Assembly (NCBI GenBank): GCA_023079485.1
Contig: CM041084.1
Span: forward strand, 13,514,609 to 13,578,608
DNA from: Archilochus colubris
Taxonomy: Eukaryota > Chordata > Aves > Apodiformes > Trochilidae
Length of the DNA: 64,000 nucleotides
Direction: 5' to 3'
The position numbers and the translations under genes are program-made. This document shows positions 12,326-27,100 of this stretch, one piece after another (the stretch's first letter is position 1; every line of letters begins with the position of its first letter). The notes under the pieces are model-generated. The model worked only from the letters and a program-made list of their open reading frames with translations. It was not told where the DNA came from and made no database searches.

Positions 12326-15300
12326 ACAGCACCTCCTTTTTGTTAGATTTGTACAGAGCATGGGCTTGGTTGTTAACATTCAGTTGGAATGTGTACAGAA
12401 AAAGAAGTAGGAGTCATCCCACATCTATCAGTCATTTAAATGCCTTATCTGCTTTTCTGTTTTAAAAAGCCAATTCTCGTTTTCCCTCCTATCTCATCTG
12501 CGAAGTATAAAATCTTTGCAAACGTCCTGAAGTTCATGCTGTATGAATGGATTGAGAAAATAGTCTGCTATGTGTCTGGAATTTTGAATTTACATATCAG
12601 ATCTGAAAGAGCATCTGAAAGAGAAAGTAAGACCAACTTTTGCGTCTTGGAATAACTGTATATGGGACCAATCCCTTACAGGGGAGTGATTGCTCTGTTG
12701 TGATATGTTACATGATCAGGGTCACATTTTATTAGGAACTTGGTACAAACAACCTGAAATCAGCAGAACTGTCCAGTAAAGCTATCAAATGCTGGAACTA
12801 AACTCTTGACAGTATACATTTAGCTTTAGATGACTTCTGTTTTCTTCAAGCAGCATCCCTGCAGCTGAATTCACATCACGTCATGGAATGTGTGCCATGC
12901 AATTCCCAACCATGGACAAAAGTGGTCTTCATCCCAGAGAACCCTGTGAAGTTCCCAGCTCTGAGCAAGGCTGGTGTTTTTGGTATGACTGGATCACGGG
13001 GAATACTGGTGTGCAGAGGCAATGTGGATGGGAAGCAGAGACAGAAGGATGTATTTGTACAAACCTGTTGTGTACTGTCTGTAAGCCTGCTCTTTGGAGG
13101 TGGTAAATGTCACTGATGTCACTTGCCTATGTCACAATGCAGTAAATCCCGTGGAGGGAGGTGCTGCATGTGCAATTGTGACATCCAAGGCCAGAGGGAA
13201 GCTTATACTTGCTTCCCCTGAGTTGTCATTACCCTTCCTGGAGTCCCTGTGAGGTGATGTGCCTGAGGGAGTGACAGCATCTCCTGATCTTCTGTCAAAC
13301 GAGTTCCCTCAAGATGGCTCTGCTGTGGCCTGAAGAACCTCTGCTGATGTAAAAGCCAACATATTTCTAGGTAGATGCCCTGGTAAGTGGTTTTCTTGCT
13401 ACTGAGCATATGCAGTATATTCCCAGTCTATTTTCAGTCTAGTATTGTTTTGAAGTCAGCATGGGTGGGTCTTTGACTTTCTTTTTGAACTTTTCTGGAG
13501 GTCCCAATTCTGTGCTTCTGGATCCTTGCAGGTTCTGTGATGATGTTCATCTTTCCTCTTCTGGATGAATAGTTTACACCAGCTATCATCAATATGGAAA
13601 ACTGAATAGAAAAAGGCTAATACAAAAAGAGATTACATTTGATCTTGTAGTGGATTCTCTTCAGATGCAGTCTCACTATATTTTTTTGGGCTCTAGATAA
13701 CCACAGGACTGAATTTCATTGTTTTTCTGTTACAGGAACAGAGTCCGTAATTAAGGAGTAAAGTAAATGGTCCTGAGATTCAAGTTTCTGATGGTTTGAG
13801 AAGTTACTGAAGTGTGACTGCTTCATTTTTGTTCAGGGGTTAGGCTTCTATGGGCTTTTTCTTTTTTTAAGTTGTCACTTTTGCACTTGCATATACACAC
13901 AAAAGTCCTACCAAATTAATGTTTTGTTGTTGTCTTAACCAGGAACAATTTGGGGTTTGTTCTCAGAAATCCTTGAAGTTTCTGGAATGTGTTTAGAGTG
14001 GCCCATTAAAATGTGTATTAATGCTTTCCTGTAATGGAGGGACTCCATACAAGTACCATTTCTCTTCAGGGTGGAGAAGTGATTGCACATGGAAGTGCTC
14101 AGCTATTCACATGTCTTGTTGCTCCACTGAAATAGGTTGGGTTGAGCATGCAGTTTGGTTTTGGGGTGAGCTGGTGCTACTGGCATCACCGCTGTAGGTA
14201 GCCTGTGTCCCTTCAAGGATGAGGGTTGAGATTTCAGCCTTCCTGCTGCTCCCAGAGATGTGGGAGTGACGTGGTCCCAGTGAGAGGGATTGCTCTTCAG
14301 TTGCTTGGATATTGGCTGAGTGTATGGATTCATAGGAAGGCTACCGCCTTTCTAGAAAAAGAAATCCAAAATTATGTAAAATTTTTCTTTTAATTTTGTT
14401 TTCTGCAGTTCTGCTGAATTGCTCTTCATGCTCATGAACATAATGTACGTGCTTTCTGCAGTGTCTCTGCCTTCTTCTAGCTCTTTCTCTTTGGGAGAAG
14501 CCTGTTCATTGGTGAATGAAGTCAGTGATCCAGACAGCTGTTTTGGAAGGGCAAATGAAAAACCAGAACATCTAAGCATGGTTTTGTGGTGTTTGGCAAT
14601 CAACTTTCATGCAAGAGAAGAACCTTTTTTTAGTATTCACAAGCACTGGTGTCTCTAGGTTCTCACAAATGTGCAACTTTTGCTGCTTTGACAATATGTG
14701 CCACTTGCAAGTGGGACAGGAAATAGAGCCAGCTGGTCCTGAATTTGGGATGGGAGAGCTAAGAAATCACAGGTTTTGTAACTCCACATGCTCAAGAGTC
14801 AATTCAGTGGTTACTTTAGCACATTTATCCACTTTATAGTTTAGATTTAGGATCATGAGCAATGAGGTCTTAAGATTCGTGTTTGTGTAACCTTTTGTAT
14901 CTAGAGTTGTCCTTGGTACTCACAGTCTGTAGAAACGCATGCTGTGTCTCCTTGCCTGGAAGCCACTTCTGGCACACAAGTTCCCCTCACTCATTTGCTT
15001 TACAGAAGTACTATAATAATTGTAACAAAATAAACTGGGATATTTGATTATAATAAAGTACTGGCATACCTCTCGTTCTTTACCGGATCTATAAATTCCC
15101 CACTCATATGATTTTGGTTAAAAATTCTTCACTTGCAGCAGCAATCATTGTTCTGAAGACAAAGCAAAATGTCAGTTTTAACATGGGACATCTTATTTTT
15201 CCTTGATTGAATCTTGTTACAGAACATCCAGACTACTCCTGATATTGCTATTTAACAAAATTAATATTCAGCCCCCCAAAAGTCAGTATATTTTAGTAAT

Positions 15301-18300
15301 TCTAATAATACCCCTCCACACTTTACTATCTTATGATGTGTAGTATCTTTTTAATGATGCCAGACACTTGGTGAACATTTTGAACTTAAAGAATACAATA
15401 AATGTGAATAATTTTGAAAGAAACCATACCCAGTATCATCGTTGAGGGTTAGTGCAAGGGTTTGCAAGAGTCACGCAGGTTTGTCTGTGCTATTGTCAGC
15501 TCCTCTTGGATAATTTAAGATACTTTTGCAGCACAGTTCCCTATACCAAATGCAGTTTTCTGTACACGGGAACTCTGCACAAAACTCTATTTGGAGCTCT
15601 TTTTCTTCTTGATGTTACAGATCAATATCCTCATGAAGAGATGGGTTATGTTGAAACTTGGATGGGATAAGGAAGGTGATGTGTAGGGCAGAGTTGATGT
15701 AGCCTAACTGTTCATCCACAAGACTGGTGTGTACATCTGGTGTGGGCACCACAGGCTCTGTCTAGAGGTGGTGCAGAGATACATAATTTTAAGATCTGGT
15801 TCATCTTGTCCTGAAGAAACCATGTGAAATAGCTCTGTTACTTATGCACACATACTTCAAGTGTACATTGTTTAGTTATTCTATTGGATCCTCCAATTAC
15901 ATATGGGGGGGATCCATCCTCTTGTCATAGGTCCCCTTTTACACCAGCCTGTGATTTTGCTGAGTGTCTGCTTGCTATCGGTAAAAGTAAGCATATGCAT
16001 GCAAAAAAACCCAAGCTACCTCCCCAGAATTCTCTGCTGCTAGTTTCTTGTGTGGCCATTGGGTAGGCTGCACTTCTGTGCCTTGGATGAAAATACTCAC
16101 CCCTTGCAGAACGATTTGAGAGCTGAGTAACATCTGAGACTGTATTTCTCAACTCTTTGCTGAAATAAGCTTCTTTTTAAAGTGTAACAAACTATGATTC
16201 AGAATGTTTAGAAAAATAGTGCATATATTTTTCTAAATATGCTCTGATAAACTTCCCAAATCCAAAAGGTTCAGTTTTAAAAAAGGTGCATAATAGCCTT
16301 TCAACCTGTTCATACCTGGTCACTGAGATTTGTTTTGTCTTTGCTGCTTCCTAGTTGATAAAATGTAGCACTGACTTCTACAGATGGTAGAGGAAATACT
16401 TTAAAATTACTTATTTTAAATAAGGCACTGAACTGAAGTGTGTTTCAATATCTGCATCCCTGGTCTTTCCACAACTTTGAAATCAGATAGCTAAGTGGAA
16501 GTGGGATCAAGGCAAATGGGTTTTATACATGCCTTACTCTTACGTATGATTTATGATGAATGAATATTGAGAGCCCTGGAAAAAAGTGCAAGAGAAGTGC
16601 CAGGGTTGTATAACCACTTCTGTGTAGTGAAAAGTGTTGTCAATCAGATACACAGACATGTTGGAGCAGATCTAGAAGCTATGTGAAAATAAATCAGGGC
16701 AATTCTTCCCTCTAATGTAAACATTTTGTAACTCTTATTAAAAGGTCTAAGAAGAAAACAGTTGTTCTTAAAAGTAGGGAGTTGTTATGTAGCGTGTTGG
16801 GGGGGGCAAACTGTATTGTTTTGCAATTTATATAATGTATTTTAAAAAATAAGGTTGTTCTTAATGGAATGCCCTTATGAATGTAGTCAGTGTTGGGTAA
16901 TCCTAATCTACAGACAACCTGTTACAAAGAACAGAAGGTCCGTAAAGTTGCAGGCTGTTACTTGCCCTGTTTTGGAGTGAAGTGGAGCTAACGGCTTGGC
17001 AGTATTGGTAAATTTGGTAGTAAAACTTTTTACAGATCTTTATAAGAATTTAAGAAGGGAATCTTTCATTATATCCATTATGTCTTGCTATAAATACTTC
17101 CACACACAGTTAAGTTGTCACTGTATATTGAATTCAGTAGTGTTGGGAGGTGAAATATTCATTGCAGACTGGAAGTGTAATGCTTCTAGGTCAGGAGAGA
17201 CAGACATTGGGAGTTTTTTACTACTGCTGTTGAATTTTTTGTAATCTCTATTTTAATGTTTATTGCTTGCCATCACTCAGCAAAATACTGACAATTGTTT
17301 CAGGACTGTAAACGTTCCCAAGATTTCACCCTCTCTGAGGCTTTAAGTTCACCACTGGAACAAAATTTTATCTGTCTGAGCTATATTGTGCTTAAGTGAA
17401 CGATGAAAAACTCTACTTGTGCTTGTTAACCTTGTAATCACAAAATCCATTTACAAGGCACTTTTTTTTTTTTAAACAAACAAACAAACAAACCAATTAA
17501 GAAAACCCCCACAAAACCTGCCTTCTTTCTCCAGGCTGGGTACTGGTATGTCCATCAGGGAGCTCTCTCTTTGGTTCTGCACTGTTTTTCTCTGTAATTC
17601 CTTATAATCTTCCCTGCTGTGTATCACCGTTTTACTGTTATTATTATTTTTCCCAGTGTGGGTCTTGTCTTAGTGTTTTTCCCTGGAGGGTTTAAGTGTG
17701 TGTTTGTCTGTGGTGTTATCAGATGGAGTGTTTGTGCTGGTGGGCACTGAATACATGGGAACACAGATGATGTACTCTAAAGCAGTTCTGCTCCTCAGTG
17801 CAGACAGTCCCTGTGAGATTTATCTTCCTTAGTTCCCATTTGGCTTTGTCCTGGTGGGCACTGATGTTTATAGTGGCATGTACTGCAATTTATTTATAGT
17901 ATTGTTACTATAGTCAGTGAATATCTGCATGAATTACTGAAATTTATGTATGGTATTGTTACTGTGAAGACAGAGGAGCTGCCAAGAGCCTGGGTTTTTG
18001 AACTCAGAGCTCTTTGTGTCCTTAAAGATGTTTTCCTAGCTGCAAGATCTTGTTTCTGTGGACCCATCAAATAAAAGCACCAAAATAAAGGTGACTAAAG
18101 TCTAAATTTACAGCATTTTCTTCTATGTAGTGTGAACAGGTACAAAATACTGAGAATGGCATTTACTGTGAAACAATAGATCTGGAGCTAGGGAGTTGGT
18201 GATCAAGTGCCAGAGAACCCATTGGTATGGTTCAGTGTTGTCAAAGCATGAAAGATGTTTGCTGTCTGCAGTGACCTGTGGAGAAGTCTGGATGGCATGT

Positions 18301-21300
18301 TTGAGTGTTCAGGGTGAAAAACAAGCACTTTGCTGGTGCACAAAACTTGCCTGGTCAGGCCTTGCTAGCATGGAAGTTCACACCAGGTAAATCCTAAAAT
18401 TCTGAGTTTAATACTTACTTCCTTGAAGTTTTTAATTTCTCAGATTATTCACTTCAGACATTTGCACAAAATCGAGGTTCTTGGAACTCCTACCTTGCCA
18501 ACATTGCCAGGTTGATACAAGTGGGCTTTGGAAGTCTTGAAGTTAATAGTGGCTTGAAATGAAGTATTCAAATTAGTAGCTCCCAGCCTTAAAACAGACT
18601 GCTCTAAAATATTTTATATATTTGCATGGTAGATATTGAACCTAGAATTTGTTATGAGTTATTTAGAATGTCCCTGCTCATTAGGTGCTACTATCTGAGT
18701 GAATGGAAAGCTATGATCTAGCATTGTAAAATTATATACTGGTATCAACACTGGCTAGAAGAAGGAATTCTTTCTTCCAGGGCAAGTTTTTAAAGTGTAT
18801 CTCTTTCAATCATATTGCATGCAGTTATTTTTTATTTTACTGGGAGTTAAAAAATTATGGGGGGAAAAAATGTTGTGGGGAAGCTCTTTAAACCTATTAA
18901 AAGGAATTGCATAATGAATTGGGGAGGTCAGTGATCATGTGCTTTTTCTTTCTCATTTTTACCATAACCTCTTAATTTGCAGTGGTCCTCTGCCCTCTTG
19001 GCTCTCTAGCCTGGGTTTTGAACTGTGGTTTAAGGACACTTATATTTATAAGAACTACTGTTACTTTGTAAAATGAAGTATACTTTCAGAACAGTTCGGG
19101 AGCTGGGTTTGGGGGATCTTCCAACTTTGAGAATTTTGGTGGTTTTTTTGGATACCATCACTGGCAGTGAAATCAATAGAAGGTCCAGGCTTTATATACT
19201 GGTCATCCAAAGGGTGTTTTTTGTCCTTAAGCCATGAAATAGGTTTTTTTTTTTCAACACAGTGAAAGATGCTGACTCCTGAAGAAGCAGCACTGCTTCC
19301 CCTCTTTGGTACAAGGGAAATGGTGAGGGAGGGTGTGCATGGCTCTCCCTGTGGGGATTGTTCTGGAGGAGATGAGAGTCTTCTGGTGAGAATGAGTTGG
19401 AGAAGGGTTTTTATTTTTTGGGGGTGAGGCAAGTAAGTGGTCACACTAGGAGGAGCTTTGGAAAATGTTAGCAGAGGCAGGAATGGGGAAGAACCTGATG
19501 AGCAGGTAGAAGGGTAGGATGTTGTAGCCAGAGGCAGAGACTAATAATAATCACCAAGGATAATCACCCCTCTGGTAACGCCTGTGCTGAAGAGGAAAGA
19601 AGGTTTAGTTATGGCCCTGCCAGCAGTGCTTTGAACTGGACACGAAACACCTGTAGCCTTTGGATAAAATTTGTCAGAAAAAAAAAAAAAAAGTTGTGAA
19701 ACATTTTTTTCTTTTTTTTGTTTCCTTCCTTTTTCTTAAAAGTTCATTGAACTTGACTGGGGGAAGAGAGACCAATCTGCTTATGAGGAGCAGGACCAAG
19801 GAAGCATTGTGCTGTGTATGAAAAAAAAGGAAAGAAAACAGGAAGGGAAAATTTCATGTTTGTGTGTAATCATGGGAGAGCTGGAGGAATGTGAAATTTC
19901 TCCAAGTGTACACCAGGGTGACTTGGAGTTAAAATCAACATCTGGTCAATTTAATGTCTTGCTGAGCTTGTGAAGGGGCTGCCATGCTGATGGCATCCAT
20001 CACCGTGGGTAACTCAAAAACACCCAACGCAGCCAGCTCCCACTACAAAAGGCTATCATTCCTTGCAGCCAGATTTTTTTAGAATGTGGTTCAGGTTCTG
20101 TTAGCTGGGTTATCAAAACCAAATGCATGAAGGTAACATCCTTTTGTCTTTGAAGACATGATTCCTTTCCCTCTCCCCGACTGAATAGAAGTGTTTGGTG
20201 CATGTAGTCCTCTTTCTACACAAAGGGAAAACTGGGGCAGCAGGATCTGGGGACTCGATTTCAAATACTGTGCAACTACAGATCCCAGTGAAATCTGTAG
20301 GTGGAATATATAAAGGTTTCTCCAAGACTGAGCTGTGAGCTATTAATCCATAATTATTTTAAGAAACATTGGACCTGGAATTAAAATTCCTGCTCTTTGG
20401 TCATCAGGGTCTACTGTCTCTCTGCAGCACAGAAGCTACTAGGTCTAATAGCTGCCCATTCTCTCCTCCTCAGTAATTTCTGCTCATGTCTACTCCTTTA
20501 TAAATTATTGGTATGTTCTCTAGTTAAGTTTTTGATGTCAACAAAAAGAAGCTTGTATCTCATTTCAGTAGACAGCAACTACCCTGACCCTAATATCTCA
20601 TTGCTTTTTTTCATTGGTGCATTGTCTTGGCTTCTATGATGCCTGCTTCTTTGTAAATCCATTTAAAAATAAAATAAGATCATGAAGGACAGTGACAAAA
20701 CATTTGTTTTGTTACTGGCATTATGTTATCTGAATGATACAGGTGAGGAGGACTGGAGGTATCTGCTTTTAAGGAAGGAGAAGAAGAATAAAAAATAGGA
20801 TGGGTTTAAGGCATAATAAATAAGGTGGATATAATCCAAGTAAGGTAGAAGATGGGCATGTCTGCTTTGGGGAGGGGATGGCCTTACAGTGAGGATAGCA
20901 AACTGATTACAAGTCTTGATTTTGAGTGGTGGTTATTTTATTGAAGTTCATTTAGTGCACACCCTTGGTTTTACTGTTCAGCTAGTGTAGCAGGGAGAGA
21001 TGGGTTGGAGCCTCAGTGCTAAGCAAGACAGGGATAGGGTCGTGAAGGAGCAGAAAGACCAGAGCTAATTCAGTCTCCTCATCTTGAATTGTGTCTTCAT
21101 GCTGTGTCAATGTAGAAGTCCTGCTCTGAGGCTGTTTTTTGTAAGAGTGGGACCCAGCTACTATGCAGACTCTAGAGCAGTAGGTGATAGGGTACACACG
21201 TCAGTATTTTTTGTCTTTAACTGAGATTTCTGAGCTCTGTCTGTATGAACTGAGCTCTCTCTGAAATACCTGGAAGCAGAGGATGAGACAGGGAAAAGTG

Positions 21301-24131
21301 TGACTATAAAAACCAGACTCTTCCCCTGATGTTTGTTTATGGTGCTCTGCTTTCCAACCTCAGAAAAGGGCACCAAAATGTGTCATTTCTGGATCATAAA
21401 GTCAGTTTGCTGTGATGTAAAAATCGTTTTTCTTTTCTTAGGGGTTGATACCCACCACTGCAGCCAATGCATAGCAGCGTGACTTCCCCTCTCAAAGGGA
21501 AGAAATAGGGTTCCGTTGTGTTGCCCCAATGAAATGCACACCCAGCACCTGGAAGCTGGAGTTCTCCTCATCCTGTCAATGCTTTACTATCAACTACTTT
21601 ACTGTCCTCTCAATTAATTGCTCAGGAATTTCTAATTTTACTTATTAATGTTTTATTTAATAGCAGAGGTTTTTTAGTGTCAGCAGTTACATTAAGTTTC
21701 ATTGTTACTTTTTTTCTGGAGGCAGTTTTGCTGTTTAGTCACCTGCAGAGTTCTCTGCTGCTAACAAAAGTTTCAAATTCAATGTGTTGCTAATAAAATA
21801 CTGCAGTTCAAAGTTAATTGTTATAAAAGGAAAAAAGACTCTAATGGTGACTTTGTTCTTTTCCCAGTAAAACTGTGAATTCTGTAGTAATCTCAGGCTG
21901 GGAGGAGACTGCTGTTTCAACCACTGAAAAACTTCAGGAGACATGTCTGAAAATACGCACAAATTGGTAAAGGCTGTAAAGCAGTAAAGTTTGTTTTACC
22001 AGAAGTTTTATTGTATGTCAATACTTGCAGAGACTTTGAGAAACCCATTTAAATCCTGATGAAGTAGATGGTGGTTAGCATTAAGCAATGCTACCTTTGT
22101 GTGTGTTTCATTGCTTTATTAGGGGCATCATGACTGAGAGGCCTCTGCCTGCAACCTGGTGCTTCTTACCATAGCACTGCTGCTTTCTGTTAAATGCTGG
22201 GCTGGCCCTAGTCCTGAGACAGGTTATGAAGGAAGCATTAGTGGCAGACAAAGAGCTATATTGCAAATATATTGTAGATGCTTGTAGCGGTTTGAATTAC
22301 CTGGGGAAGCTTGGTAAGTGGTGTCTTGTCTTCTCTGGGGTCCCCTGCACCTGGAGTCAGTTGGAAGTGACCGATCCATCTCCCATGGGCAGTCTGTGGT
22401 TCAGTCATGGCCTCAGCAGTGCCCTCTCTTTTGCCCTGTCCCTTCTGTCCCTTGTACTGGCATTCTGAGCTGGATATACTGGTTTTTGGAAGACTTCAAA
22501 GTGTTTCCACCCTACCTTCATTTGCAAGTGTGTTTGATCTTAGTGGCTCCATGAGCAGCTCCTTGCAAGGGCATGCAGCCACCTGCAGCTCTTAAGAGTA
22601 TTGGTATTTGTGGCAGGTGGTATAGGTGCCCATTTAAAGTTTGTAATGTCTTGATAGCAGCCCCTGTGCTTTTTCACTGGTAGTGTTTACTAAACATATC
22701 CATTTAGTTAACAGAGAAGACAGATGACATTTATAAGAATGCCTAATATTGTAAGCTTATGAAAGGCACAGGATTTAATGAAAAATTACTTTTCTTTGGT
22801 GATGTTTTACTTATACTGCAAAATTCTTCTCACATGAAGTTATAAAAGTGATAGTACTGCTCCCAGCTTTCCAGTAGCAGTATTCCCATCAGATGCTGTA
22901 ACAACAGAAGGCACCTGCTGGTTTCACTAGAATAGAGTTCTCAGCAGTTCTTGAGAGGCGATTTTTACTATATTTATACAGCATTATGGTAAATATACTT
23001 TGAAATGAAAAGCAGATATTCCCAAGTCAGCTTAAGTACTGCTCTTGCAGAGAAATTATTTTTCTCCTAAATCTTCTGAAACTTCATGATAGCTGTTAAG
23101 TTAAAATATTATTAATAAAAATAGTTTTAAAAAGTACAACAAAAAGGATCACCTAAAAGCAAAACAAAAACCCTCAAGCATATGTTCCCCATACCTTCCA
23201 CCACTCCTTCTTTCCTAATGTACTCATACTCCTTCCCTCCCCTGTCCTCCCCCCCAGATAAACGAGACATATGCTTTCCAGACAAGCTGGGGGAGACTGG
23301 CCCATAATTTTTTTTCCAGAATTTCAAAATAGACCTTCTTTCAGTCTAAATACATGAAAAAATGTAATGAAGAAGCATATTGTTTGCATGTACTTCAGTT
23401 TGCTAGCAAGTGAGCAGTGTGCTTTTAAGGGAGGCTGGAATCTGCAGAAAATGGAAGAGACGGCAGAATATACATGGCTGTTGCAGAGTCTTTTTTGCAG
23501 TGCATCATAGAAAGTTTCTGGCACCAGTTCTGAACACTGTATGTTTCAGAGTGAGCTTTCTTCCTTAAAGCTCTGCACTGGAGATAAATGATACAATGGC
23601 AAGCACAGACGTGCACTGAGGGACACCGAGAAGGGAAGCCTGAGCCCACTTAAATGGACTGAATATCATTGATTCCTGCAAGAGGAATTGATTAATCATG
23701 AGCATTTTAGAAAGCCCCAACAACAAAAAAAGCTGAACTTGTTTAAAATACAAGCTAAGAAAACAAAAACTGAGTCAGAATAGAGTCAGTACTAGGCTCA
23801 TAGATGTAATTGTGTGATAAGTGAATGCACCAGACTTCTAACCAAAGCAATAATTTTATCCCAAAAAAGAACTTCTAGGGGAAAAAGAGGGAAATTGGAA
23901 GAACAGAGCAAGCACGTTACTGCTGCCCAGATTTGTATTTCCTTTTCCTGTCCTTGCTGCCATACTTCAAACTGCATTTGCAGTGAGGTGTTTATGGTCA
24001 CAGTCCAGTGATTCTAGCTTTGGGTGTGGATATTCAATGGATTTTATTTAATTTTTTAGTAATTCCTGTTTACTTCTGGTTTGTAAGTTCTTGATAGATG
24101 AAATACAATGAGATACCCAGAGTGATTATTT

Positions 24132-24159
24132 AAAAAAAAAAAAAGAAAAAAAAAAAAAA
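24132..24159. repeat. Interrupted A tract
   Basis: Two A runs separated by a single G, 28 bases in all. It is simple low-complexity sequence, with no retrocopy recognisable upstream. Confidence 0.85.
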
Positions 24160-27100
24160 GTCTTCAGGCTTTTTTAAGGCCAGACATCCATAACACCAGA
24201 AGCCAATGCACAGGCTGGGTGCTTGTGTGCACATTGCGAGGAAGGGAGCAGTCCCTTGGCCCTGCAGGGTTTCATGTTCATTTTGAGTGACCAGAGTGGG
24301 ATGAAATCTGTGAAATAGTGCTGAAGGCAAATCAGTGAAATGATTTTCTTTGTCTTACTCGGTAAACTGGGCTAATGGAGGAAGGTGGCTTATGTTTGTT
24401 TTGTTTTTTGTAATTTTTGCTGTGGTTTCTGTATTACATGATGTAGCAGCTAAATTCTTTGGTGTGGGACAGCTTTCTACACTATGCTCTAGTAGCTGAA
24501 TTTTAGTACATCTATAGTTACATTTGTCCAGCTAACCTTTGTTACTTTAAAGATTCCAATAAATCAGGTATTTCTTTGGAAAGCTGTTTTGGAGTCTAAT
24601 TAGCTTTAAAACTTGTGTACACAGCAGAAGCCACATTAGTAATACTCTAAGAATGGGAGAAAAGCAGATGAAGTATTTTGTGTTGTTCACAGATTCATTT
24701 CCCTTTCCCATCCTTGTGGAGTACTTGTTTAATTTCCTCAAATTTCAATTTGATGGAGTCTGTCATATGACTGATTTTGCTGATTTCTGACACCTTTAAA
24801 AAAAATTCACTTCAGTGATGTGTGCTACAACCCCTCCATTTTTGAGGAATAAATGCATAGTTTTCTTGAAGTGGCCACTGTTTCTGGTTTAGTTAAAATT
24901 ATTTTAATTTATTTTAATATTTTAGATGCTGCAATATAAACAGATAGAATTACTAGAGCAGATTAATGTTCTCTTGCAAAATACATAGGATATTTTTTTT
25001 TTTATATAAAGTCCAGTTTGGCAGATGATCAAGGCTTCATCAGAGCCAGACATCATTTGAAGGACTCTGTGTGAAGTGACACAGATGCTGAAGCTTCCTT
25101 GGCACATATGTGGTGAATGACAAAAGGCTGCTGCATGTGTGCCTGGCTTGGGCATGTGGTGTTGTCAGGAGAGGAAATGTTGGAGCTCAGGTTGTTGGGC
25201 TGCCTGTCCTCCCTGAATTTTGTGTTTTCCAATAATGAGAGGAGCTCATGTGGATGTGGATAAATGCTACGAGCCACATTTTGTTGAGGTGCATCATGCA
25301 AAAATGGCTGCTCAGCAGCAATATAGTTTTTAGGCAGTATATTTCTGAGTATCTTGAAGATCATTTGTGGCCTAATTATCTTTGGTCACCTGGTTTATGG
25401 TGGCTGTGGAATACAGGTTTTTTCAGCCCCCCAGATATAGGTAGTATGCATCCACTATGGTATCTTGATCTGTGTGGTTGTACTCCTTGATTGGCAGAGG
25501 GCTGGCAAAACCCTAACCCCCTACATAATGTAGACTTCTTTTTTCTAATTGGAGAGGGAAGGAAGTGAGGAAGGATCTTGTTGCCCTTTGCCAGCCTACA
25601 GTGAATTTATTCACTGAGCCTTCTTCCTTACTTGCATGTTCTGTGGTAGTTTGTGACAACAAGAAGGCCTCTCTCTGTGCCTTGCTTTTGTTCACCATTG
25701 GTCCCAGGCTGCTGGGTCTGGTGAGAGCAATAGCAGTTACCGTCTAGCAGACCAAGGGCCATTTGTCTCACAGCTCATGTTGGTTGGATTTGGGGCTCCT
25801 TTATAGCTGTTGAAGCCAACCTGATCTGGTGCTGCTACTACTAGTGTTACTCTCCCCACCCTGTTTTACCCCATTCTTCTCTTTGCCACAGAGGCAGCAT
25901 TCCAGAGCCACTTACCTGCAGAGCACATGAAAGCCAAGTGAGGAGACAAGAAATAGCAAAAAGACTGTACTGAGGAATGAAGGAGTGGAGCTCAAGGAGG
26001 CCTGGGGATGTGAGCTTGCTTAATATACTTGTGTTGCCAGGAGCCACCCATCACAGCTTCCCCAGGGATAAATTAATTGGCTGTGGATCAGCATTAGGTG
26101 TGTGGAGAGCCATGTTCCACCTGGTGGTATCTCTGGGTTGTAATTTCAGCCTTGCTGATGCTATTCTGTCCCAAGGGGAAAGTGCTTCCCAGTCTGTCCT
26201 GGCCCAGCCTCGGGCACCTCTGCCTCCTTTGCCCTCTGGCTTGGGGCGGGTCTGTCACTGCTCCTCTTTTCCATCCCTAAAGTCATCTGCTGCCTGCTCC
26301 AGAAGGCCAGACTTCTGCAGGTGATGAGGCATAAATAAAATACCTAATATATGACCTCCAATTATTTCTGTCCTGCTTGTTGTAGTTGACCAAAACTTCT
26401 GGTAATAATATTATGCTTCAATTCCTTAATTTACCTCTGCTGTCCCTAAAGCCATGTGTGATATGTCTGTGAGCTTCCTTTTAGTTACCATCTGAGATAC
26501 ATTGAATCTGCTCTCATCTGGAGAATGGAGGAGTTATATAGTTTATGAATATTTGAGCTGGATGTTATGTAGATGTCTTATACACAGTGACATATTTTTA
26601 TTATTTATGCTTATGTCATGCTACCCTGTATCACAGCACAGTAACTCCTTTATACCAAAATTACTATTTTCCTCTTTACTCATCACATGGATGCGGAATC
26701 CAAACTTGGTTTATTTACTTTGCTTCTTAAATGCTTCTTATGTACTTCTGCAGATGTTTGTTAATGTTGACCCATTGTAGAGACATATCCTGTAAGAATT
26801 TCACTAGAATAAAAGTGTCTCCTGTGCCAAGTTAAAATGCTTTCTGAGGGTGAGCAAGACAAACAATGCAGGTGTGCTATACACGTCTTGACAGAAGACA
26901 AGAGCTTTTTATAGTATATCTACCCTCACTGCCTGAGCCTGGCAAAACATTCTTGTAGCATGTATAAAGCTTTTTAGGCAATTAGTGGAGTTTAATGTGA
27001 TGCTCAAGCATAGTCTGAATCTCTCTGGAACTGGAGGCACTTTCTCCTGACTTAGGTGACATTTGAGCCAGACCACTTATGTGGTTGCAAATTCATCTTG

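Noticed and set aside
19061..19444. 127-codon minus-strand open frame
   Set aside because: No recognisable domain, no splice or promoter context, and composition like the surrounding intron.
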